The notes beneath the pieces are model-generated. The model was not told the origin of the DNA. It searched no databases and saw only the letters and a program-made list of their open reading frames with translations. Below, one piece after another: positions 7,632 through 13,980 of a stretch of DNA of 14,456 nt. The position numbers and the translations under genes were made by a program. How positions within the stretch are numbered: the stretch's first letter is position 1; each line of letters opens with the position of its first letter. This stretch comes from Rhodobacterales bacterium UBA7416 (GTDB lineage Bacteria; Pseudomonadota; Alphaproteobacteria; Rhodobacterales; Rhodobacteraceae): positions 1 through 14,456 of the forward strand of contig DKMK01000099.1 of NCBI GenBank assembly GCA_002469545.1, written 5' to 3'.

Positions 7632-8264
7632 TTATTCAATCGCTTTGATCAACGGCAATGATTGCATATGCACATCCATCAATGTTTCACGGTGCCCCAA
7701 TGTGCTAGTTGTCGTAGAAAAGCTGTAAAGCTGATCATTCAAAACCCAACCAGTGGTAGCGACATCCATCAACACGTTCCCTTCAGTTACGTGAAAAGTG
7801 ATTGTTTGTGCAGGTTGATGCAATACTGTTGTTTTCTTTACACTAATGACTTCGATCGACGATTCATGAATGCCAAGGTTTTCCGCTGTATTCGCAACTA
7901 TATTAAATTGAAAAGAAGCAAGTGGATCAGATAAGTGTTTTTGAAGAGGTTCAGACCTGATCACACCAAAGATATTATTACTTGCCCAATCTTGGCCCAG
8001 TGCCAAATTCATGAATAACGGTGGCGCTTCCAATTGGCGATCTGACCAAACTCGCCAAACATCATTGATGCCGCACAGGCTCACCTTTGACGCGGCCCCT
8101 TTGTAGCAATTGTTTTTCATATCCTGCGCATAGGACCATGTGAAATCATCATTGATCCATACCATATGACCATCGATATTGATGGGCTCTTTTGCGGCCT
8201 CTGTGTATGCTGGAAGTGTGAATAATGTGAACAGGCTCGTGAAAATTATACATTTTAAAGGCAT
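7632..8264 (-). CDS. Exported protein of unknown function, possibly 3'-frameshifted
   Basis: I do not recognise this family. The ATG at 8264 gives 210 residues. A TTG 24 nt further upstream is open but would lie almost at the predicted transcription start, so it is less likely. The N-terminus is a classical signal peptide: MPLKC, then a hydrophobic stretch IIFTSLFTLFTLPAY, with probable cleavage after TEA near residue 23. The mature protein has two cysteines (C53, C64) 11 apart that could form a disulfide, many aromatic residues early (VWINDDFTWSY, VWRVWSDRQ), and a beta-rich, threonine-rich C-terminal half. No enzyme motif is visible; a periplasmic or surface beta-sandwich is a guess. It is a single-gene unit convergent with the LysR gene. 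The frame ends at IKAIE, but a one-base shift there would add about 20 protein-like residues. Confidence 0.75.
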   Translation of the reverse strand: MPLKCIIFTSLFTLFTLPAYTEAAKEPINIDGHMVWINDDFTWSYAQDMKNNCYKGAASKVSLCGINDVWRVWSDRQLEAPPLFMNLALGQDWASNNIFGVIRSEPLQKHLSDPLASFQFNIVANTAENLGIHESSIEVISVKKTTVLHQPAQTITFHVTEGNVLMDVATTGWVLNDQLYSFSTTTSTLGHRETLMDVHMQSLPLIKAIE

Positions 8265-8296
8265 TGATAAATACTCTATGAATTTCAATTAGTTAC

Positions 8297-8325
8297 ATAA
8301 TATCCGAGTTAGAACACCCTGTAAA
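8297..8325 (-). promoter_or_regulatory. Strong candidate sigma-70 promoter of the exported protein
   Basis: On the - strand, TTTACA (8320-8325), exactly 17 nt, then TATTAT (8297-8302): five of six consensus bases in each box. Transcription would begin near 8290, about 26 nt before the ATG at 8264. It lies in the gap after the agmatinase-family gene, so the exported protein can be expressed independently of the polyamine genes. Confidence 0.6.
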
Positions 8326-8331
8326 TTCCCT

Positions 8332-9306
8332 CTATAATCGCCCAATCGGTTTGCCTTTGGCACCTTTTTTCTGCGCCAATAAACACAGAAAATCATGCGC
8401 CACGGTTGCTGCTGCAATCGCCGTGATTTCGGATACATCGTAGGCTGGAGAAACTTCGACCACGTCCATGCCGACCAAATTTAAGTCACCTAATCCTCGT
8501 AACAATTCCAAACCCTGCCACGTGGCCAATCCACCCACAACGGGTGTACCGGTTCCTGGTGCAAAAGCGGGATCAAATCCATCTACATCCCAAGAGATAT
8601 AAACAGGGCTGTCGCCTGCGCGTTCTTTGATTATCTTCAACGCGGCATCAATTCCATTGCGATGAACCCAAGGGGCCGTCAGTATTTCAAAACCAGCATC
8701 GGTATCATTATAAGTTCGCAAGCCAATCTGCGTAGATTTTGATGTATCGATAATACCCTCAGCCGCGGCGCGACCAAACATCGTACCGTGATCAATCCCT
8801 GAACCATCACCATCATCCCAAGTATCGCAATGTGCATCGAACTGGATCAATGTGATCGGCCCGTGTTTTTCTGCATGTGCCTTGATTAACGGGTAGGCTA
8901 TGAAATGGTCACCACCAAGAGTGAGCATTTTTGTATCGGTCGCCAAAATTGCCGCTGCATGATCCTGAATCGTTTGCGCGATCGTGTCGGGGTGGTGTGG
9001 ATCTAGGTGGCAATCCCCCCAATCTGCAATCGACAGGTTTTCATATAAATTGAATCCAAATGGGAAAGCATCCAATTCTGCCAATTGCACGGATGCTTGG
9101 CGAATGGCGCGGGGGCCAAGACGACAGCCTGAACGATATGTGACAGCGCAATCATATGGAATGCCGCTTACTGCTACGTCGACGCCGTTCAAATCCCGGG
9201 TGTATTTACGCCGCAGGAACGACAGGGCACCGCCATAAGTCATTTCGTGGGTCATGCCCATCGTCGTGTCAGAACGAAACGCGAAGTCGCCTTTTTTATC
9301 GGTCAT
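8332..9306 (-). CDS. speB: Agmatinase-family ureohydrolase
   Basis: This 324-residue enzyme belongs to the arginase/agmatinase family and should hydrolyse a guanidino compound, most simply agmatine, to urea and putrescine in the cytoplasm. The dinuclear manganese site is complete: H134 in GGDHF, D157, H159 and D161 in FDAHCDTW, and D240 and D242 in DVDGFDP. The substrate-site stretch DHGTMFGRAAAEG and SGCRLGPRAIRQ are also typical. The start at 9306 is 1 nt after the stop of the PuuA-like gene, with GCAGG upstream. The longer open frame reaching 9459 lies inside that gene and is rejected. Pseudomonas relatives with very similar motifs act on 4-guanidinobutyrate or 3-guanidinopropionate, so the exact substrate is uncertain. 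Operon pairing with a gamma-glutamyl-amine ligase favours agmatine to putrescine. Confidence 0.85.
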   Translation of the reverse strand: MTDKKGDFAFRSDTTMGMTHEMTYGGALSFLRRKYTRDLNGVDVAVSGIPYDCAVTYRSGCRLGPRAIRQASVQLAELDAFPFGFNLYENLSIADWGDCHLDPHHPDTIAQTIQDHAAAILATDTKMLTLGGDHFIAYPLIKAHAEKHGPITLIQFDAHCDTWDDGDGSGIDHGTMFGRAAAEGIIDTSKSTQIGLRTYNDTDAGFEILTAPWVHRNGIDAALKIIKERAGDSPVYISWDVDGFDPAFAPGTGTPVVGGLATWQGLELLRGLGDLNLVGMDVVEVSPAYDVSEITAIAAATVAHDFLCLLAQKKGAKGKPIGRL

Positions 9307-9307
9307 T

Positions 9308-10648
9308 TTACAGCCTGCTAAGGTAAGTTTTATATTCGATGGGATGAATTTCGGCGGTGAGTTGTGCAATTTCATCACGGCGTAAGGTTGCGTAAATATC
9401 GCGGTATTCGCGACCGAATACATCGGCGGCAAAATCTGATTGCGCGAAATTATCCACACTGCGCGACCAATCGGTTGTTAAGCCTTCGGCCTTGGTTGCG
9501 TTTGGGTCGTCCAAAGGAAGTGGTGGTTCTTTGCCATCTTCGATACCTTTTAACATCCCCGCGAGAATGGCCGCAAAAGCCAGATAGGGATTTATATCGG
9601 CACCACAAATGCGATGTTCTAACCTTGCTCCTGGGCCCGCGATTTCAGGTAGGCGGATACCAGCGTTTCGGTTGTCTAAGCCCCAATCAGGTGCGCACGG
9701 CGCAAACCCACCCTTAAAGAAGCGGCGATAGGAATTCATATGGGGGGCAAAAATCGCCTGACAATCACGCATGGTGTCCAACACACCTGTGACAGCGTGT
9801 TTCAATTTGGGTGATACATCACCACCTGCATCGAAAATATTGTTACCGTCATCATCCAAAATCGAAGCATGTAAGTGCATGCCATTGCCAGGATGGTTGG
9901 CATATGGCTTGGCCATAAAGGTTGCTTCCATGCCATGTTGTTCGGCGACACCGCGCACCACACGACGAAATAAAACAGCTGTATCAGCGGCGGACAAAAC
10001 GTCATCCGTGTGATGGAAGTTGATTTCAAATTGACCCGGGCCGAATTCTGCAATCATGACATCTATTGGTAGCTCCAATTTATGAGAGGCCTGTTGAATT
10101 GCCCGCAAAAGCGTTTCAGAGCGGGACAACACTTCGAGATCATAGTTTTGCGCGTCTGGTGTGCGATCAGGTGGGGTCGGAGCATCAGACACATCTGCGC
10201 GTTTGGTCAAAATATAGAACTCGAGTTCACAGGCCGCAACTGGATGAAGACCACGCGCTTTGAAGCGGTCCAGTGTGTTCGCTAAAATTTGGCGTGGCGA
10301 TAAAAATGAAATTGGCCCATTCATTTCGTGCATTTCGACCAACACTTGCGCGACGTTGCCTTCGGCCCATGGAACAGGTTTTAAAGTACCTGCGATTGGG
10401 TGCAACGTTCCGTCGGGATCGCCCGCAACAATTCCCAGACCCGTTTCGGGAATTTCAAAACCAAAGATGTTTGGTGCATAAGTTGATAAAGGAATCCTAA
10501 CCTGACCTTTGACCAGTTTGGACACTTCGCTGGATGGTAGCCACTTGCCACGAAGGACTGCATTTAAGTCACATAACATCAAATCAATACGTTCTGGTTT
10601 GCCGTATTTTGCGCAGTACGCATCGTATTCTGTCATAAAATCAGTCAT
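9308..10648 (-). CDS. Glutamine-synthetase-fold ligase, PuuA-like (paralogue 1)
   Basis: This 446-residue ATP-dependent ligase has the glutamine synthetase fold. The PuuA-type reaction joins glutamate to putrescine to make gamma-glutamylputrescine. The catalytic set, counted from the ATG at 10648, is: ELEF (141-144), EFGPGQFEINFHH (201-213), GNGMHLHAS (254-262), NSYRR (305-309), NRNAGIR (326-332) and RLEHRICGADINPYLA (342-357). There is no adenylylation loop tyrosine region of GlnA type visible, and the length is shorter than E. coli PuuA (472). The GTG at 10657 and ATG at 10636 are alternative starts; none has a strong ribosome-binding site. It heads a two-gene unit with the ureohydrolase and diverges from a second, clearly different PuuA-like gene. 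Its substrate may be putrescine or another amine (spermidine, ethanolamine or similar); the sequence does not decide. Confidence 0.85.
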   Translation of the reverse strand: MTDFMTEYDAYCAKYGKPERIDLMLCDLNAVLRGKWLPSSEVSKLVKGQVRIPLSTYAPNIFGFEIPETGLGIVAGDPDGTLHPIAGTLKPVPWAEGNVAQVLVEMHEMNGPISFLSPRQILANTLDRFKARGLHPVAACELEFYILTKRADVSDAPTPPDRTPDAQNYDLEVLSRSETLLRAIQQASHKLELPIDVMIAEFGPGQFEINFHHTDDVLSAADTAVLFRRVVRGVAEQHGMEATFMAKPYANHPGNGMHLHASILDDDGNNIFDAGGDVSPKLKHAVTGVLDTMRDCQAIFAPHMNSYRRFFKGGFAPCAPDWGLDNRNAGIRLPEIAGPGARLEHRICGADINPYLAFAAILAGMLKGIEDGKEPPLPLDDPNATKAEGLTTDWSRSVDNFAQSDFAADVFGREYRDIYATLRRDEIAQLTAEIHPIEYKTYLSRL

Positions 10649-10684
10649 TTGGATCACTTTGTACTTGTTTCATAAGTCCGGTTT

Positions 10685-10704
10685 AAAAATGTGATACCAT
10701 TTTT
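10685..10704. promoter_or_regulatory. Operator-like site 1, AAAAATG-N6-CATTTTT
   Basis: This is a perfect 7-bp inverted repeat around six bases (TGATAC). It is almost identical to site 2, 34 bp further on. It starts 36 bp upstream of the - strand ligase start. On the - strand it would overlap the -10 of a weak promoter (TTGGAC at 10715-10720, 18 nt, TATCAC at 10691-10696), a position suited to repression. Confidence 0.65.
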
Positions 10705-10718
10705 CCTAGCACTTGTCC

Positions 10719-10738
10719 AAAAATGTGATATCATTTTG
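10719..10738. promoter_or_regulatory. Operator-like site 2, AAAAATG-N6-CATTTTG
   Basis: This is a 6-bp perfect inverted repeat (AAAATG/CATTTT) around TGATAT. It matches site 1 at 18 of 20 positions, in the same orientation. It ends 23 bp before the + strand ligase start. The shared core GTGATA and the 34-bp repeat distance suggest two dimers of one regulator controlling both divergent operons. I found no third copy in the window. Confidence 0.65.
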
Positions 10739-10761
10739 AAGAAATAAATTTATAGGCTCTC

Positions 10762-12138
10762 ATGACTGATAATGACAAAGCAAAATGGATGACAGAATTG
10801 CCACGTGCATTTCTGGAACACAAAGGCACACGCCGTTTGGACGAGGTTGAGAGCATCATTCCTGACATTGTTGGAATGTCGCGGGGAAAAACGATGCCGG
10901 CGCATAAGTTTGACGCCACCGGAACCACATTTTTGCCAATTTCACTGTTTTACCAAACGATATCTGGTGAATACGTAGATATGGATGAGATCGAAAACCA
11001 ATGGATGGAACAGGACATTGTTTTACGTCCAGATATGTCCACTGCTACGGCTGTGCCGTGGTCTGTGGATGCTTCAGTTCAGATTATCAACAATATTGAA
11101 ACCCGTGATGGTGATGATTTACCGATTGCGCCACGCAATGTATTGCGCCGCGTTATGGCGTTGTATGCGGCCAAGGGCTGGCGTGCTGTTGTTGCACCTG
11201 AACTTGAATTTTACTTAACGAAACCAAACACTGATCCAACTGATGACATTCAACCACCTGTCGGGCGCACTGGCCGCATTGGCGCGCGCCAACAGGCATT
11301 CTCTATGGTGGCTGTGGATGAATTTGGCGATGTGATCGATACAATTTATGATTACACCGAAGCCCAAGGTTTGGAGATCGACACGATTATCCAAGAGGGT
11401 GGTGCAGGTCAGATTGAAATCAACCTTATGCACGGCGATCCCATGGTTTTGGCAGACCAAGTATTTTACTTTAAGCGGACAATCCGAGAAGCTGCGTTAA
11501 AGCACGGTGTTTTTGCAACGTTCATGGCGAAACCAATGAGGGACCAACCAGGGTCAGCAATGCATATTCATCAGTCAATTGTGGATGCTAAAACGGGGCA
11601 AAATATTTTCTCTAAGGCTGATGGCACGCCTACGGATACATTTTACCATTTTATTGGTGGCTCACAAAAGCATCTTCAAAATGCGATCCCACTGTTAGCG
11701 CCGTATGTAAATTCATACCGTCGTTTGGCAGGCGCATATTCTGCGCCATCGAATTTGGAATGGGCGGCGGATAATCGAACCACCGGTATTCGTATTCCAA
11801 TTTCTGGACCCGATGCACGCCGCGTTGAAAATCGCGTAACGGGCAGTGATGCCAACCCATATTTAGCAATCGCGGCTAGTTTGGCTGCGGGGTATTTGGG
11901 TATGATTAATGGTACGATGCCACGTGATGCAGTGAACAAAGAGATATTTGAAACGGACGATGGATTGCCACATTCATTGTTTGCGGCCTTGACGTTGTTT
12001 GAGGAAGATACCGAACTACAAGAAGCACTGGGCACCGAGTTTTGTACACTTTATCGTCACATTAAAAATGCGGAATTGTTGGAATATCAACGTGAAATTT
12101 CGCCTTGGGAACGTGAACATTTGTTGTTGAATGCTTAA
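10762..12138 (+). CDS. puuA: Gamma-glutamylputrescine synthetase, PuuA-like (paralogue 2)
   Basis: This 458-residue ligase of the glutamine synthetase fold is predicted to make gamma-glutamylputrescine from putrescine, glutamate and ATP, the first step of the Puu pathway. Catalytic blocks in order: ELEF (147-150), EGGAGQIEINLMHGD (212-226), SAMHIHQS (265-272), NSYRR (317-321), DNRTTGIRIP (337-346) and RRVENRVTGSDANPYLA (353-369). The RQAFS-type insert near 175-182 (ARQQAFSMVAVDEFGD) is shared with PuuA-type enzymes. The ATG at 10762 has AGG about 6 nt upstream. The PuuB-like gene follows after 3 nt, the classical functional pair, which is why this paralogue rather than the - strand one gets the symbol. 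The two paralogues differ widely outside the active site, so they probably have different substrates or conditions of use. Confidence 0.88.
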   Translation: MTDNDKAKWMTELPRAFLEHKGTRRLDEVESIIPDIVGMSRGKTMPAHKFDATGTTFLPISLFYQTISGEYVDMDEIENQWMEQDIVLRPDMSTATAVPWSVDASVQIINNIETRDGDDLPIAPRNVLRRVMALYAAKGWRAVVAPELEFYLTKPNTDPTDDIQPPVGRTGRIGARQQAFSMVAVDEFGDVIDTIYDYTEAQGLEIDTIIQEGGAGQIEINLMHGDPMVLADQVFYFKRTIREAALKHGVFATFMAKPMRDQPGSAMHIHQSIVDAKTGQNIFSKADGTPTDTFYHFIGGSQKHLQNAIPLLAPYVNSYRRLAGAYSAPSNLEWAADNRTTGIRIPISGPDARRVENRVTGSDANPYLAIAASLAAGYLGMINGTMPRDAVNKEIFETDDGLPHSLFAALTLFEEDTELQEALGTEFCTLYRHIKNAELLEYQREISPWEREHLLLNA

Positions 12139-12141
12139 CCG

Positions 12142-13440
12142 ATGGATTTGTTAACTGCGAATGACAAGCAGGGGAAATACCCTGAATCATACTATGCGGC
12201 GCATGCAACGCAAATGGCGGAATTTCCGAGGCTTTCCAATGATGTACAGGTCGATGTTTGTGTGGTTGGCGCAGGTTTTACAGGGCTTTCGGCGGCATTG
12301 CATTTAGCTAAATCGGGTTACTCTGTCACGATTTTGGAGGCGCAGCGCATTGGTTTTGGCGCCTCGGGGCGTAACGGTGGACAAGTGTCTGGTGGACAGC
12401 GCATGGACCAAGAAGGTTTGGAGCGTATGCTGGGTGATAATCATGCCCATGCACTGTGGGATATTTCACAACAATCCGTTGATTTGGTGCGTGAACTGTC
12501 ATCCGACATGGACGACTGTGGCGTTGTTGATGGCATTATTCACGCAGCACATCGCCCGCGCTACGTCGGCGAAGAGCATGCCTATACGGAACATCTTTTG
12601 AACAAATATGGATATGACAAAATCCGTAATCTGTCGCGAGATCAAATGCGCGATTTAGTCGATAGTCCTGCCTATTATGGTGGGACATTGGACATGGGTG
12701 CGGGGCACATTGATCCCCTGCGCTATGCACTTGGTTTGGCGCGTAAATGTGTGGAGTTAGGCGTTGCTATTTATGAACAATCCAAAGTTCTGGATATTCA
12801 AACGGGCGATCCTGCAGTGGTTAAAACCGACAAAGGAACCGTTCGGGCGAAATATACACTGCTTGCGTGCAATGGGTATCTTGGACGTTTGAACAACCGC
12901 GTGGCAGCACGGGTGATGCCGATCAATAATTTCATTCTGGCGACAGAACCAATGTCAAAAGAAGCACAAGACGCGTTAATAAAGAACAACCACGCAGTGG
13001 CTGACAGCAAGTTCGTGGTGAATTATTTTCGTTTCAGCGCAGATCGGCGTTTATTGTTCGGTGGTTCTGAAAGCTACGGTTATAAATTTCCACGTGATAT
13101 TGCGGCGGCGGTACGCAAGCCGATGTTGAAAATTTATCCCCAACTGAAAAACACGCGTATTGATTATGCGTGGGGCGGGACGTTGGGAATAACAATGAAC
13201 CGTATGCCTCATTTTGAACGTCTATCGGGCAATGTTTTATCTGCCAGTGGGTATTCAGGGCACGGTGTGGCCATGGCGACAATGGGTGGAAAAATGGCGG
13301 CTGATGCGATACGCGGTCAGGCCGAACAGTTTGATTTCATGGCTGACGTACCGACGCCACGTTTTCCAGGTGGGGCTATGTTACGTTCACCGATGCTGGT
13401 TTTGGCGATGTTGTGGTATTCGATGCGGGATCGCTTGTGA
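12142..13440 (+). CDS. puuB: FAD-dependent gamma-glutamylputrescine oxidoreductase, PuuB-like
   Basis: This is a 432-residue D-amino-acid-oxidase-type flavoprotein. PuuB oxidises gamma-glutamylputrescine to gamma-glutamyl-aminobutyraldehyde, with release of ammonia and hydrogen peroxide. The FAD-binding Rossmann motif GAGFTG is at residues 43-48 (CVVGAGFTGLSAALHLAKSG), with the ribose-binding glutamate in TILEAQ about 20 residues later. The next segment, GFGASGRNGGQVSGGQ, is characteristic of the PuuB/OrdL group. Near the C-terminus, WGGTLGITMNRMPHF and SGYSGHGVAMA form the second flavin-contact region. Length equals E. coli PuuB (about 426). It starts 3 nt after the upstream ligase, with no obvious ribosome-binding site, so translation is probably by coupling. 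Other gamma-glutamyl-amines are possible substrates. Confidence 0.88.
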   Translation: MDLLTANDKQGKYPESYYAAHATQMAEFPRLSNDVQVDVCVVGAGFTGLSAALHLAKSGYSVTILEAQRIGFGASGRNGGQVSGGQRMDQEGLERMLGDNHAHALWDISQQSVDLVRELSSDMDDCGVVDGIIHAAHRPRYVGEEHAYTEHLLNKYGYDKIRNLSRDQMRDLVDSPAYYGGTLDMGAGHIDPLRYALGLARKCVELGVAIYEQSKVLDIQTGDPAVVKTDKGTVRAKYTLLACNGYLGRLNNRVAARVMPINNFILATEPMSKEAQDALIKNNHAVADSKFVVNYFRFSADRRLLFGGSESYGYKFPRDIAAAVRKPMLKIYPQLKNTRIDYAWGGTLGITMNRMPHFERLSGNVLSASGYSGHGVAMATMGGKMAADAIRGQAEQFDFMADVPTPRFPGGAMLRSPMLVLAMLWYSMRDRL

Positions 13441-13454
13441 AAACAGAAAATCAA

Positions 13455-13497
13455 AGCTCAATATAACGTTCCTTCTAGGATGAACTCGGCTTGAGCT
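13455..13497. repeat. Nested inverted repeats after puuB
   Basis: AGCTCAA (13455-13461) pairs perfectly with TTGAGCT (13491-13497). Inside it, GTTC (13468-13471) pairs with GAAC (13482-13485). The element begins 14 nt after the puuB stop and lacks a following T-tract, so it is not a standard intrinsic terminator. It could be a Rho-type end, an RNA-stability hairpin or a protein site. The rest of the 147-nt gap before the XRE gene shows nothing clear except the repeat at 13561. Confidence 0.35.
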
Positions 13498-13560
13498 GGA
13501 GCTGGTATTTGCCTCGGTTTGCTATTTTGCTGTCATTAGATTAAGTCATCCATTCTACAA

Positions 13561-13575
13561 AAATTCATAGAATTT
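13561..13575. promoter_or_regulatory. Inverted repeat AAATTC-ATA-GAATTT upstream of the XRE gene
   Basis: This perfect 6-bp inverted repeat with a 3-bp centre touches the ribosome-binding site of the XRE gene, 12 bp before its start codon. The position fits an autoregulatory operator. It is A/T-rich like the two operators between the PuuA-like genes, but the sequence differs. Confidence 0.4.
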
Positions 13576-13587
13576 ACGGAGAATACC

Positions 13588-13980
13588 TTGTCAGCTTCAA
13601 ATATAGATCACAGCGATTATTTTACTGAACCCGTTGCCACATTCGGCGATCGGCTGGAAGCAGCGAGAGAAGCAAAAGGTTTGACCCGCGAAAGCATGGC
13701 AGAAAAACTGGGTGTTCGTGAAAAGACGATTAAAAACTGGGAAAACGATGGTGCTATGCCACGTGGAAACAGGATTCAAATGCTGGCTGGGATGCTGAAT
13801 GTGTCCATGGTTTGGTTGATATCAGGCGAAAGCAATGGAACCAATAATGTTGCAGAAACCCATTTGCGCCCGACCGGTGTGAATGATGCTTTGGGAGAAA
13901 TTGCGCAATTGAAGACAATTCTGTCAGGTGCATTTGATAAACTGACCGAGCTTGAAGCGCGACTGCAAGACGTTAACTAA
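13588..13980 (+). CDS. XRE-family helix-turn-helix regulator, no cupin domain
   Basis: This is a small 130-residue DNA-binding protein. A Cro/CI-type helix-turn-helix covers about residues 19-80: FGDRLEAAREAKGLTRESMA, with the recognition region LGVREKTIKNWENDGAMPRG, and the closing helix ending VWLISGE. A flexible linker (81-98) leads to a heptad-like helix at about 100-127 (LGEIAQLKTILSGAFDKL and LEARLQ), probably for dimerisation. Known polyamine regulators of this superfamily (E. coli PuuR, Pseudomonas PauR/BauR) carry a C-terminal cupin, which is absent here, so it cannot sense ligand in the same way. Initiation is at a TTG, supported by ACGGAGA 5 nt upstream and by no better start nearby. 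It follows puuB by 147 nt in the same direction. A role in controlling the puu genes is an inference from position. Confidence 0.85.
   Translation: MSASNIDHSDYFTEPVATFGDRLEAAREAKGLTRESMAEKLGVREKTIKNWENDGAMPRGNRIQMLAGMLNVSMVWLISGESNGTNNVAETHLRPTGVNDALGEIAQLKTILSGAFDKLTELEARLQDVN

Noticed and set aside
9307..9459. 51-residue N-terminal extension of the ureohydrolase
   Set aside because: It lies within the conserved 3' end of the upstream ligase gene, and the ATG at 9306 fits the family N-terminus.
9364..9717. 117-codon open frame on the + strand
   Set aside because: It is antisense to the PuuA-like gene's conserved catalytic region; the product looks random.
11676..12035. 119-codon - strand frame inside the second PuuA-like gene
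   Set aside because: It is antisense to the conserved arginine and NPYLA motifs; serine/proline-rich random product.
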